Source: Dongia mobilis
GTDB lineage: Bacteria > Pseudomonadota > Alphaproteobacteria > Dongiales > Dongiaceae
Reading direction: 5' to 3'
Length of the DNA stretch: 64,000 bases
Assembly: GCF_004363235.1 (NCBI RefSeq)
Contig: NZ_SNYW01000014.1
Span: forward strand, 131,501-195,500
Position numbers and translations under genes: made by a program. Positions 1-8,294 of this stretch are shown in pieces. The stretch's first letter is position 1. Each line of letters starts with the position of its first letter. Under the pieces are notes generated by a model that saw only the letters and a list, made by a program, of their open reading frames with translations, made no database searches and was not told the DNA's origin.

Positions 1-33
1 GACACCGCCGTTGCCCTCGGCAAGCTCGGTTAG
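1..33 (+). CDS. 3' end of an unidentified protein
   Basis: Only the last ten codons (DTAVALGKLG) and a TAG stop lie in the window. The gene enters from the left edge and is followed 22 bases later by a strong intrinsic terminator, which supports this being a real gene end. Ten residues are too few to assign a family. Confidence 0.55.
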   Translation, partial: DTAVALGKLG

Positions 34-55
34 CGCTCCGGTCTCGTTTGGTATA

Positions 56-92
56 AACCCCCGTCCGGGCGCTCGGGCGGGGGTTTTCTTTT
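56..92 (+). terminator. intrinsic terminator
   Basis: A 12-bp stem (AACCCCCGTCCG pairing with CGGGCGGGGGTT, one G-T wobble) is followed by TTCTTTT. It lies 22 bases after the TAG at 31-33. Confidence 0.9.
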
Positions 93-120
93 AAGCGCAG
101 ATTTCATCGGCGATCACCCG

Positions 121-165
121 GCCCGATTGGCCCGGCCCGGCCCGGCCCTACCCGGCCCGACTGGC
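121..165. repeat. CCCGG-rich short tandem repeat
   Basis: Imperfect iterations of GGCCC/CCCGG (CCCGGCCCGGCCCGGCCC and a shifted copy) occur in a non-coding spacer just after a terminator. It is a low-complexity tract with no evident function, and it could vary in copy number. Confidence 0.6.
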
Positions 166-416
166 CTCAAACCCGACATATTGTTCTTGCCTTCCAAGGA
201 GCGAGGTTGGTAGAAAGAAATTGCGAATGGTTCTTAGTTGCTTTTCCCTTTGAGTGGCATCGCACTTGTTTCATTCGCCTACCGGATGATGGGGTATCCG
301 GTTCGCTCACCTAGCCAGCCAGCTACCGCAAGCGCCAGGCATTGCCCGCGCTGCCGGCACTGCCAGAGCCACGCCAGGAAATATCGCAAACCTGACAGTG
401 CTTGGGGACGACCGGC

Positions 417-2534
417 ATGCCTGCAACCATGATTCAATTTCGCCCGCGCCTGATGGCGTCGAGCGCCCTTTTCGCCCTTATGATGTGGCCCTCCTGGCCG
501 GCTATCGCGCAGGAGGCCACACCTCCCGCCGAGGAATTACTGCCGCCGGCCGGGGCGGACCAGCCGGCGCCGCCGGCTATCACGCCGCTCGACCCGATCA
601 CCGTGACCGGCACCAAGACGCCGCGCAGTCGCAGCGAGGTACCGGCGACGATCGACGTGATCGATCAGGAACAGATCGAACGCAAACAGCCCCAGACGGT
701 CGGCGATCTTCTCAATGACCTGCCCGGCGTGGAAATGGAGGGTGGCAACAAGGGCTCCGGCAGCCAGCCCAATATCCGCGGCATGGGCTCGACCGGCTGG
801 GGCAGCAACCGCGTCGTCACCTCAATCGACGGTGCAAGGCAGAATGTCGGATCCGGCCATGGCGGCATGATGTTCATCGATCCCGATATGGTGAAGCAGA
901 TCGAGGTCATGAAGGGGCCCGGCTCGACCCTCTACGGCTCAGGCGCCATCGGTGGCGTCATCGCGATCGAGACAAAGGATGCAGAGGATTACATCGCCGA
1001 TGGCGACACCTTTGGCCTGCGTGGCAAGGTCGGCTTCCACTCGGTCAACAAGGAGCCGGTCCTCTCCGGCACCTTCGCCGTAAAGCCGCTGGATGAAATC
1101 GACTTCCTTGGCAGCATCGTCTGGCGCGACAGCATCAACTACAAGGGCGGCGATGACGGCGACCGCATCGACAACACAGAGGTGGACATCCTTTCCGGCC
1201 TGATGAAGTTGGGGATCGAGCCGGCCGAGGGTCATCGCATCGAACTTGCGGGGCTGATCTACGAGAATGACGAGGACGATACCTTCGCCAACGTCGATGT
1301 CGCAAACAACCCCGATTATGACGGCGTGCACGCCATCAGCAAGAGCACAGCCACGCTCAGCTATTCGTTCGACAGCCCGGACACCGACCTGATCAACCTG
1401 AAGGCCACCGCCTATCGCGACGACACCGACACGAAGGATACGGGCAACGACATTGACCGGGTGATGGAAACCCGCCTGACGACCACCGGCATCGATGTCA
1501 ACAATACGTTCGAGTTCGATACCGGGTGGGCGACGCACGCGACGACATTCGGCACAGAGTACTATCATGATTCAGGCGAAGGGCGCCTGAACGGCGATGT
1601 GCGGGCGCAGTTTCCCGATGCGACGCAGGACGTGGTCGGTGTCTATCTGCAGCACGAGATCAAGCTCTTCGATCAGCTGTCACTGACGCCAGGCGTGCGC
1701 TGGGACTACTACAAGAACAACCCCGAAAGCGACGAATTCGGCAGCCAGTCCCATGACCGGGTCTCGCCCAAGATCGGCGTCAGCTGGGAACCCTTCGAAT
1801 GGATCAACCTCTATGCAAGCTATGCGGAGGGTTATCGGGCGCCATCCGTCTCGGAACTCTATATTGGCGGGACGCATTTCCGCGTCGGCGCGTTGAGCAA
1901 CGTCTTTGTCCCCAACCCCGACCTCAAGCCAGAGACGGCAAAGACATGGGAAGGTGGCGTCAAGCTAAGTTTCGGCGACGTCGTGCTGGACGATGATGCC
2001 ATCGGCTTCAACTTTGCCTACCACACGACCAAGGCAAGGAATTTCATTGAGGGCGATGTCGTGATGAACTTTCCTTTCAACCTTACCACAACCCCCGTCA
2101 ACGTGCCGCGGGCGGAAATCGACGGCATCGAGGTAGGCCTCGACTACGATTCGGACTACTTCTTCTTCAGCGGCGGTTATTCGCGCGTTCGCGGCTGGAA
2201 CGAGACCGATGACGAGTACCTGAATTCGATCCCGGCAGACAAGCTGGTCCTGACGGTCGGCGCCCGCGTTCCCGATATCGATGTCACCTTCGGCGTGACC
2301 AATGAATATATCTGGTCCCAGAATCGCGCCGCGGACGAGGAACTACGCACCGACGGCGTCAATCTGGTCGGCCTGTTCGCCAGCTGGGAGCCGAGCGAGG
2401 GCATGCTCCGGGGATTCCGCCTGGATGCCGGCATCGAGAACCTGACCGACGAGGAGTACACCCGCTTCCTTGCGACCGAGGAGGGGCCCGGCCGCGACTA
2501 CCGCGTCGCGGTCAGCTACGGCTTCTCGTTCTGA
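417..2534 (+). CDS. TonB-dependent haem/haemoglobin-type outer-membrane receptor
   Basis: Outer-membrane receptor of about 705 residues. The frame opens at a TTG (402), but the ATG at 417 has GGGGA eight bases upstream and leads into a signal peptide ending AIA-Q, so I start there. A plug domain follows ('PNIRGMG', 'VMKGPGSTLYGSGAIGGVI'), then a 22-strand-type barrel ending in aromatic residues (YGFSF). Counting from 402, YRAP (478-481) and NPDL (505-508) match the FRAP and NPNL boxes of haem receptors such as HemR/HmuR, with a histidine between them (His492) as in that family. It therefore probably imports haem or haemoprotein-derived haem using TonB energy. No haem ABC transporter, haem oxygenase or tonB is adjacent, so it looks like an orphan receptor. 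A siderophore receptor is the alternative. Confidence 0.82.
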   Translation: MPATMIQFRPRLMASSALFALMMWPSWPAIAQEATPPAEELLPPAGADQPAPPAITPLDPITVTGTKTPRSRSEVPATIDVIDQEQIERKQPQTVGDLLNDLPGVEMEGGNKGSGSQPNIRGMGSTGWGSNRVVTSIDGARQNVGSGHGGMMFIDPDMVKQIEVMKGPGSTLYGSGAIGGVIAIETKDAEDYIADGDTFGLRGKVGFHSVNKEPVLSGTFAVKPLDEIDFLGSIVWRDSINYKGGDDGDRIDNTEVDILSGLMKLGIEPAEGHRIELAGLIYENDEDDTFANVDVANNPDYDGVHAISKSTATLSYSFDSPDTDLINLKATAYRDDTDTKDTGNDIDRVMETRLTTTGIDVNNTFEFDTGWATHATTFGTEYYHDSGEGRLNGDVRAQFPDATQDVVGVYLQHEIKLFDQLSLTPGVRWDYYKNNPESDEFGSQSHDRVSPKIGVSWEPFEWINLYASYAEGYRAPSVSELYIGGTHFRVGALSNVFVPNPDLKPETAKTWEGGVKLSFGDVVLDDDAIGFNFAYHTTKARNFIEGDVVMNFPFNLTTTPVNVPRAEIDGIEVGLDYDSDYFFFSGGYSRVRGWNETDDEYLNSIPADKLVLTVGARVPDIDVTFGVTNEYIWSQNRAADEELRTDGVNLVGLFASWEPSEGMLRGFRLDAGIENLTDEEYTRFLATEEGPGRDYRVAVSYGFSF

Positions 2535-2560
2535 GCAGACATTCCCTGGGTTGAGCACCT

Positions 2561-2598
2561 GCCCCGTCGCGGCCAGCCGCCGCGACGGGGCGTTCTTT
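2561..2598 (+). terminator. intrinsic terminator after the receptor gene
   Basis: Perfect 13-bp stem (2561-2573 GCCCCGTCGCGGC pairing with 2579-2591), 5-base loop, then GTTCTTT. It lies 27 bases after the receptor stop. Confidence 0.93.
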
Positions 2599-2672
2599 AT
2601 CCGCCTTGGCATCCGCGCCACGGGACGGCTAGATTGCCGGCACCTTCTTGAATGCAGGGATTGGTGCTGATC

Positions 2673-3878
2673 ATGGATGAGATGCGTGGCAAAAGCCGAC
2701 TGATGCGGGGCGCGCCGCCTGCGCCCGAACACCAGGTGACACTTGCCAATTGGCGGGTGGAACCCTTCAATCGGTGGTCCTACTCCCATGTCTCGGAGAT
2801 CGTGCCCAGCGCGCAGATTCCGAACAACCCCGATCTGATCACGCCGCTTGCCGCCGCCCCGGCCGATTTCGGGCGGATCGACATCAGGACAGCCGACGGG
2901 CGAAGCAGCACCGTAGCGGAGATGCTGGCCACCACCTATACCGACGGCTTCCTGGTGCTGCACAAAGGCCGCATCGCAGCCGAAAGCTATGCCGGCGCCC
3001 TCACCCGCTTCCGGCCGCATATCGTCTTTTCCGTGAGCAAATCGATCACCGGCACGCTGGCCGGCACGCTGGTGGAACGCGGCGAGCTCGATCCCGATGC
3101 GCCGATCGTCACCTATCTGCCGGAAGTGGCAAAGTCGGCCTATGGCGATGCGAGCGTGCGCCACGTGCTGGACATGACCGTCGCCATAGACTTTGCCGAG
3201 GAATATCTGAACCCGGAAAGCGACTTCATGCGCTATCGCCGGGCGACCAACTGGAACCCGCCACTACCGGGCGAGACGCCCGGCGACCTCAGGAGCTTTC
3301 TCGCCGGACTGAAGCGCGGCGCCGGCGATCATGGTCGCCAGTTTCACTATGTATCGGTGAATTCCGATCTGCTGGGCTGGATTCTGGAGCGCGCTGCCCA
3401 GCAGACCTTCGCCGACCTCCTCGGCGAGCGGATCTGGTCGCCCATGGGGGCCGAGATGCCGGCCCAGATCACCGTCGACCGGCTGGGCGCACCGCGCACC
3501 GCCGGGGGCATCAGCGCCGGACTGCGCGACCTGGCGCGATTCGGAGAACTGATGCGCCAGGATGGCGCCGCCCAAGGGCGGCAATTGGTGCCGGCCGCCT
3601 GGATCGACGACATCCTGACCCGCGGCGACAAGGCCGCCTGGGCCAGGGGCGACATGGATCACTTCAATCCAGGCGGCAGCTATCGCAGCAAATGGTACAT
3701 CCTCGACGATGCGCGGCAGCAATTCTGTGCCGTCGGCATCCACGGCCAGTGGATCTTCATCGACCGGCAATCGGAGACGGTGATTGTCAAAGTTTCCTCT
3801 CAGCCCTTGCCGGTTGACGAAGCCATGGACCGGCTGATCCTCGCCGGCCTCAAGGCAATCGCCGCCGCACTGGGCTGA
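2673..3878 (+). CDS. serine beta-lactamase-like hydrolase (class C / NylB-EstB type)
   Basis: About 401 residues of the serine beta-lactamase superfamily. The nucleophile motif SxxK is seen as SVSK in 'FSVSKSITG', and the Y-x-S/N motif appears in 'HYVSVNSDLLGW'. There is no signal peptide, so it is probably a cytoplasmic esterase or amide hydrolase like 6-aminohexanoate-dimer hydrolase rather than a resistance enzyme. The frame opens at 2652. The ATG at 2673 is preferred because AGGGA lies about 12 bases upstream, but ATG 2652 is not excluded. It stands alone between a terminator and the convergent polyamine transporter operon, only 4 bases from that operon's last stop codon. Substrate unknown. 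Confidence 0.8.
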   Translation: MDEMRGKSRLMRGAPPAPEHQVTLANWRVEPFNRWSYSHVSEIVPSAQIPNNPDLITPLAAAPADFGRIDIRTADGRSSTVAEMLATTYTDGFLVLHKGRIAAESYAGALTRFRPHIVFSVSKSITGTLAGTLVERGELDPDAPIVTYLPEVAKSAYGDASVRHVLDMTVAIDFAEEYLNPESDFMRYRRATNWNPPLPGETPGDLRSFLAGLKRGAGDHGRQFHYVSVNSDLLGWILERAAQQTFADLLGERIWSPMGAEMPAQITVDRLGAPRTAGGISAGLRDLARFGELMRQDGAAQGRQLVPAAWIDDILTRGDKAAWARGDMDHFNPGGSYRSKWYILDDARQQFCAVGIHGQWIFIDRQSETVIVKVSSQPLPVDEAMDRLILAGLKAIAAALG

Positions 3879-3882
3879 GTTG

Positions 3883-4983
3883 CTATTCCGTCAGCAGGAC
3901 AGCCGCTTCGGGCGCCCAGCTGATCCAGACCGGGCGCCCGATGGAACTGGCATCATCCAGCAGGCGGTCCGATTTCTGCATCGCGACGGCGATCGGCTCG
4001 GCCAACCCTTCTACCGCGACGTGGTAATGGCTGCGGTCGCCGAAATAGGCTTCCGTCGCGATGCGACCGGCAATGGCATTCTGGCCGGCGGCCGGCTTGT
4101 CCCAGGCAAGGCGCAGTTTTTCGGGCCTGACGGCGATCGACACCTGGCTGCCAGGGCCTGGCGCGTTCTCGGCGGCTGACGCGCTCAACTGGCCGAGCGG
4201 CCCCGCATCGACCAGGGCGGTCCCACCGCTGGTCTCGCGCAAGCTGCCCTGGAAGAAGTTCATCGAGCCGATGAAGGCCGCGACCTCCTTGCAGTTTGGC
4301 GCCTCGTAGAGGCGGTTTGCGGCGTCGATCTGCAGCGCCTTGCCGCGCGACATGACGGCGATGCGGTCGGATAGCGCCAGCGCCTCCTCCTGGTCATGCG
4401 TCACGAATACGAAGGTCACGCCCACGGTACGCTGAATCTGGCGCAGTTCCAGCTGCATTTCCTCGCGCAGCTTCTTGTCAAGCGCGCCCAGCGGCTCGTC
4501 CAGCAGCAGCACCTTCGGCTTGCAGACAAGCGCGCGGGCCAGGGCAACACGCTGCCGCTGGCCACCCGACAATTGGTGGCTTGCCCTGTCGCCATAGCCC
4601 GTCATCTTGATGAGGGCCAACGCATCCTCCACCGTCTGCGCCAATTCCTGCTTCGAGAGCCCTTTCTTGCGCAGGCCATAGGCGATGTTCTCGCGCACGC
4701 TGAGATGCGGGAAAATGGCGTAGTTCTGGAACACCATGTTGGTGGGGCGTGCATGTGGCGGCACGGTGGAAACATCCTGTCCGTCGATCAGGATGGCTCC
4801 CGAAGTCGGCACCTCGAAACCGGCAAGCATGCGCAGCAGCGTGGTCTTGCCGCAGCCCGACGGGCCCAGCAGCGAGAAGAACTCTCCCCGGCGGATGTCG
4901 AAGGAAACGTCGTCAACCGCCCGCACGCTGCCGAAATGCTTGGCGACGCTTCGCAGCGAGATGATGGATTCGCCTGTGCTCAT
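3883..4983 (-). CDS. potA: spermidine/putrescine-type ABC transporter ATPase
   Basis: Cytoplasmic ATPase of 366 residues powering polyamine-type uptake. Walker A GPSGCGKT is at 40-47, the signature LSGGQ at 138-142 and Walker B VLLLDE at 158-163. A C-terminal TOBE-type region of about 120 residues matches the PotA length. It is the last gene of the minus-strand operon, 4 bases after the permease at 4988, with the binding protein divergent at 7118. The family is certain. The substrate (putrescine, spermidine or another cation) is inferred from family resemblance only, because binding-pocket specificity was not tested. Confidence 0.88.
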   Translation of the reverse strand: MSTGESIISLRSVAKHFGSVRAVDDVSFDIRRGEFFSLLGPSGCGKTTLLRMLAGFEVPTSGAILIDGQDVSTVPPHARPTNMVFQNYAIFPHLSVRENIAYGLRKKGLSKQELAQTVEDALALIKMTGYGDRASHQLSGGQRQRVALARALVCKPKVLLLDEPLGALDKKLREEMQLELRQIQRTVGVTFVFVTHDQEEALALSDRIAVMSRGKALQIDAANRLYEAPNCKEVAAFIGSMNFFQGSLRETSGGTALVDAGPLGQLSASAAENAPGPGSQVSIAVRPEKLRLAWDKPAAGQNAIAGRIATEAYFGDRSHYHVAVEGLAEPIAVAMQKSDRLLDDASSIGRPVWISWAPEAAVLLTE

Positions 4984-4987
4984 GATG

Positions 4988-5791
4988 TCAAAGCCCGGTT
5001 GGTTTGGTTGACTGGACGCCGCGACGGCGCAGGATCTCGGAGAAGATCACGATGATCGTGGACACGATCAGGATGGTGGTACCGAGCGCCAGCGTCATCG
5101 GCAGGCGCTGCGGAAAGCGCAGCTGACCATAGAGAAAGATCGGCAAGGTCTGGTCGAGACCGCTCAGGAAGAAGGCCAGCACATACTCGTCGAGCGAAAT
5201 CGTGAAGCACATCAGCAGGCTGGCAACAATGCCGGGCATCGCGATCGGGAACGTCACGCGCCAGAAAGTCATCCAGCCGCTCTCGCCGAGATCGGCCGAA
5301 GCTTCCTCGAGGCTGCGGTCGAAGCCCTCGAGGCGCGACATCAGCACCATCATCGAGAAAGGCACGCAGATGAGGATGTGCCCGGCCGCAACGGTCCACA
5401 GCGTCAGTGGAATGTCGAACACTTGCCGGACCAGGACCAGCAGCGCCACCGCGAGGATGATGCTCGGCACCACCAGAGGCAGCATGATTACGCTCATGAC
5501 CGGGCCCTGGCCGGGCAGCTTGTAGCGCGTTACGCCCATGGCCGCGAGCAGGCCAAAGGCAGTGCTGACCACCGAGACGCCGACGGCAACGACGAGGCTG
5601 TTCTTGAGCGCCGCCAGCAGGGCCGGATTGTTGACCATCTGCCCGTATGCCTTCAGCGTGAAGCCCTTGAGCGGAAAGATCGCGACGGTCGCGTCATTGA
5701 CCGAGAAAACCGGCAGCAGCAGGACCGGCGCATAGAGGAAGACCAGAAACACGATGCCGTAGATGGTGAGGAGATCGAATCGCTTGCTCAT
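4988..5791 (-). CDS. potC: polyamine-type ABC transporter permease (PotC-like)
   Basis: Inner-membrane permease of 267 residues with about six predicted membrane segments. The EAA-loop motif is seen as 'EEASADLGESGWMTFWRVTFP' (positions roughly 165-185), which contacts the ATPase. It starts 3 bases after the stop of the upstream permease, consistent with translational coupling. Order on the minus strand is PotB-like, PotC-like, PotA-like. Confidence 0.87.
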   Translation of the reverse strand: MSKRFDLLTIYGIVFLVFLYAPVLLLPVFSVNDATVAIFPLKGFTLKAYGQMVNNPALLAALKNSLVVAVGVSVVSTAFGLLAAMGVTRYKLPGQGPVMSVIMLPLVVPSIILAVALLVLVRQVFDIPLTLWTVAAGHILICVPFSMMVLMSRLEGFDRSLEEASADLGESGWMTFWRVTFPIAMPGIVASLLMCFTISLDEYVLAFFLSGLDQTLPIFLYGQLRFPQRLPMTLALGTTILIVSTIIVIFSEILRRRGVQSTKPTGL

Positions 5792-5794
5792 GGC

Positions 5795-6790
5795 TCAGTT
5801 CATTCCCCGCGCGCGAATCTTGCGGTAGTCGACCAGCCACAGGAAAAGGCAGACGATCGCCGTGATGGTTGCCATCATCACCACCGACACCGCCGAACCC
5901 AGCGGTGCATCGTTCTGGCGACCGAACAGCAGCTGTATGGAATTGCCGATCATGGAACCGCCGGAGCCGCCGACCAGAGCCGGTGTCACGTAATCGCCGA
6001 CGGTGGGAATGAATACCAGCAATATCGTGGCGATGGTGCCGGGTGCCGACAGGGGCAAGGTCACATGCCAGAAGCGCTCCCACGGCTTGTCGCCCAGATC
6101 GGTTGCCGCCTCCAGCAGCGAGCGGTCGATCTTTTCCAGGCTGACATAGATGGGCAGGATGGCGAAGGCGACCCAGGCGTGGGCCAGCGTAATGATGACC
6201 GCGATGGGGTTGTAGAGAAGAAATTCGAGCGGCTTGTCGATGATCCCGAGATTCATCAGGCCCGAATTGATGACGCCGTTGAAGCCCAGCATGATCTTCC
6301 AGGCAAAGACGCGCAGCAGATAACTGGTCCAGATCGGAATGGTGATCAGGATCAGCCAGAGCATCTTGTGGCGCTTGACGCGGAAAGCCATGAAATAGGC
6401 CATCGGATAGGCCAGGAGGATGACCACGACGGTGACCGCCAGCGACATGGCAATCGATTTGACCAACAGGATGACATAAACCGGATTGGCGAGGGGAAAC
6501 GGTATCCCGAACCAATAGGTAATGCGGTCCGAAAGCTCGAAAATATAGGCGTAATTGCGCAGCGTGAAGGTGGTGTCGATCTCGAAAACGTTCTGGGTCC
6601 AGAAGCTGCGCACGAACAGCGCCACCACCGGCACGATCAGCATCGCCAGCATCACGGCGATAGTTGGCGACATCAGCAGATAGCCGCGCAGCCAGGGGAA
6701 TCGCTGTAGAATTCGCGTTCTTAACGGTTTCGCGGGGGGCGATGATGGCTCTCGCATGGCCGCGCCGCCGGGTTCGGCGATGTCACTCAT
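5795..6790 (-). CDS. potB: polyamine-type ABC transporter permease (PotB-like)
   Basis: Inner-membrane permease of about 331 residues. The frame extends to a TTG at 6808, but the ATG at 6790 (MSDIAEPGG) is preferred, with a GGGGGA box upstream. A basic cytoplasmic N-terminus precedes the first membrane segment ('LMSPTIAVMLAMLIVPVVAL'). The EAA motif is 'EAATDLGDKPWERFWHVTLP'. First gene of the pot operon, it is divergent from the binding protein and shares the 327-base intergenic region with its inverted repeats. Confidence 0.86.
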   Translation of the reverse strand: MSDIAEPGGAAMREPSSPPAKPLRTRILQRFPWLRGYLLMSPTIAVMLAMLIVPVVALFVRSFWTQNVFEIDTTFTLRNYAYIFELSDRITYWFGIPFPLANPVYVILLVKSIAMSLAVTVVVILLAYPMAYFMAFRVKRHKMLWLILITIPIWTSYLLRVFAWKIMLGFNGVINSGLMNLGIIDKPLEFLLYNPIAVIITLAHAWVAFAILPIYVSLEKIDRSLLEAATDLGDKPWERFWHVTLPLSAPGTIATILLVFIPTVGDYVTPALVGGSGGSMIGNSIQLLFGRQNDAPLGSAVSVVMMATITAIVCLFLWLVDYRKIRARGMN

Positions 6791-6948
6791 TCCGGGAAAG
6801 TCCCCCAATTTTCTGCCAGCCCTGTCGCACTTGCGTTGCTGCAGTGCATTGGCGGGAGTGTCGGCCGACCGTTACTGCGCTGTCAAGGCTCAAGGAATCA
6901 TGAATGCGCGACCTGACTTCATGCAAAGGTTTCATGAACGATGCGGAC

Positions 6949-6970
6949 CCAATCATGCTTTCGTGATTGG
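6949..6970. promoter_or_regulatory. inverted repeat, possible operator
   Basis: CCAATCA (6949-6955) and TGATTGG (6964-6970) form a perfect 7-bp dyad with an 8-base spacer in the pot divergent region. No regulator gene is adjacent. Confidence 0.5.
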
Positions 6971-6983
6971 CGCAAAAGCGGGG

Positions 6984-7023
6984 AATTTGACGTTGACAGC
7001 AAGTTGCCGAAGGACGTCAAATT
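6984..7023. promoter_or_regulatory. 10-bp inverted repeat with 20-base spacer, possible operator
   Basis: AATTTGACGT (6984-6993) and ACGTCAAATT (7014-7023) are perfect inverted copies. The spacer of 20 bases puts the half-sites 30 bp apart, about three helical turns, which fits dimer or tetramer binding. It lies about 95 bases upstream of the binding-protein start. Confidence 0.6.
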
Positions 7024-7117
7024 TGCCCGGGATTTGATGAGCAGCGCGGCACGCTTCGCGAATGCGGAAAATCACCGACGGAACTGCGAACCGCAACCAC
7101 AACAGGGGGCTAAGGGT

Positions 7118-8233
7118 ATGAACAAGGTTAAATTCATTGATCGTCTGTCGCAGGGGCGGATATCGCGCCGCGATGCGATGCGTGCCGCCACCGCCTTTGG
7201 TGTCGGCATGGCGATGATGCCGCGCCGGTCACTGGCTGCCGAACCCCTGACGATCATGGAGTGGAGCGGCTACGAAATCCCGGAACTCTTCCAGTCCTTC
7301 GTCGACAAGCATGGCGCAGCGCCGAACTTCTCGATCTTCGCTAACGAGGATGAGGCCCTGCAGAAGGTGCGCGGCGGCTTCAATGCCGACATCGTGCATC
7401 CCTGCACCTATTCGGTGACGCCCTTCGTCGAGGCCGGCCTCTCCAAACCGATCGACACTTCGAGGCTCAGCAACTGGGCCGACATTTTCGAGCCGCTGAA
7501 GACCACCGGTACGGTGGTTGACGGCAATGTCGTCATGGTACCGGCGGATTGGGGCATCTCGTCGATCGCCTATCGGACCGATCTCGTCGAGCCCGACTTC
7601 CTGGAGAACGAGACCTGGGGCATTTTCACCGACGAACGCTATGCCGGCCGGTTGTCGATGTCGGACACCGACGCGGCGCTGCAGATCGCCGGCCTTCTTC
7701 TCGGCTATTCGCGCGACAAGATCCACCAGATGTCGGATGAGGAACTGGAAGCGACCCGGCCGCTGGCAGCCAAGATGGTTGAATACAGCCGCTTCCTCTG
7801 GACCGACAATACCGAGATTGCGCAGGCCCTCGCCTCGGGCGAGATCGTCGCCGCCTATGCCTGGAACGAAACCGTGAAGACGCTGGCCGAGCAGGGTCTA
7901 CCGGTCAAGTATGCCTATCCGAAGGAAGGTCGCTTCACCTGGCTCTGTGGCCTCACTCTCCTCAACACCGGCAAGGGTGACGAGGGACAGGCCTATGACT
8001 TCCTGGACGCCTGGCTGTCGCCGGAGACCGGCAAGTTCATGATCGAGCAGTATGGCTATGGCCACAGCAACCGGAAGGCGTTCGAGATGTCGGACCCGGC
8101 GGCGGTCGAGGCACTCGGTATCACCGATCCTGTCGCCTATCTTCAGGATGGCATCCTGTTTCAGCCGATCGAGAGCACGCGCCAGCAGAAGATGATCAAG
8201 ATGTGGGAAGAACTGAAGGCCCTGAAGCAATAG
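7118..8233 (+). CDS. potD: spermidine/putrescine-type ABC substrate-binding protein
   Basis: Periplasmic binding protein of about 371 residues. The frame opens upstream at 6941, but ATG 7118 has a strong ribosome-binding site and a Tat-like signal: SRRDAMRAATAFG followed by a hydrophobic stretch and SLAAE. It would thus be exported folded through Tat. The body resembles PotD/PotF ('WSGYEIPELFQSF', 'VMVPADWGISSIAYRTD', 'YPKEGRFTW'). It is divergent from the permease/ATPase operon and ends in its own terminator. A polyamine ligand is inferred by family. Confidence 0.87.
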   Translation: MNKVKFIDRLSQGRISRRDAMRAATAFGVGMAMMPRRSLAAEPLTIMEWSGYEIPELFQSFVDKHGAAPNFSIFANEDEALQKVRGGFNADIVHPCTYSVTPFVEAGLSKPIDTSRLSNWADIFEPLKTTGTVVDGNVVMVPADWGISSIAYRTDLVEPDFLENETWGIFTDERYAGRLSMSDTDAALQIAGLLLGYSRDKIHQMSDEELEATRPLAAKMVEYSRFLWTDNTEIAQALASGEIVAAYAWNETVKTLAEQGLPVKYAYPKEGRFTWLCGLTLLNTGKGDEGQAYDFLDAWLSPETGKFMIEQYGYGHSNRKAFEMSDPAAVEALGITDPVAYLQDGILFQPIESTRQQKMIKMWEELKALKQ

Positions 8234-8256
8234 GCCTTCGCCACACCACTTGCACG

Positions 8257-8286
8257 GGGCCGGTTCGCAAGAACCGGCCCTTTTTC
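8257..8286 (+). terminator. intrinsic terminator after the binding-protein gene
   Basis: Perfect 10-bp stem GGGCCGGTTC/GAACCGGCCC with GCAA tetraloop, followed by TTTTTCTT. It may act in both directions, also closing the 10-kb minus-strand operon that ends at 8295. Confidence 0.95.
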
Positions 8287-8294
8287 TTGGGATA

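Larger units (their letters stand above)
34..416. other. intergenic region upstream of the TonB-dependent receptor
   Basis: This stretch has no credible gene. It holds the terminator of the leftward gene, a CCCGG-rich low-complexity patch at 121-165, and an AT-richer segment around 180-260 that is the likeliest promoter site for the receptor. I looked for a Fur, Irr or RirA operator and found no convincing dyad, so iron control of the receptor is not shown here. Confidence 0.6.
6791..7117. other. divergent promoter region of the pot-type transporter
   Basis: This 327-base non-coding stretch lies between the divergent permease operon and the binding-protein gene. It contains two clear inverted repeats (6949-6970 and 6984-7023, listed separately) and an AG-rich ribosome-binding site (AGGGGGCTAAGGGT) just before ATG 7118. 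No gene is apparent. Confidence 0.7.

Noticed and set aside
180-260. Fur/Irr/RirA operator ahead of the haem receptor
   Set aside because: The AT-rich segment has only weak symmetry and does not match an alphaproteobacterial iron box convincingly.
5378-6709. 443-residue open frame opposite the polyamine permeases
   Set aside because: It is highly charged (His/Gln/Asp/Arg-rich) and antisense to two well-supported permease genes. The composition is that of a reverse-strand shadow.
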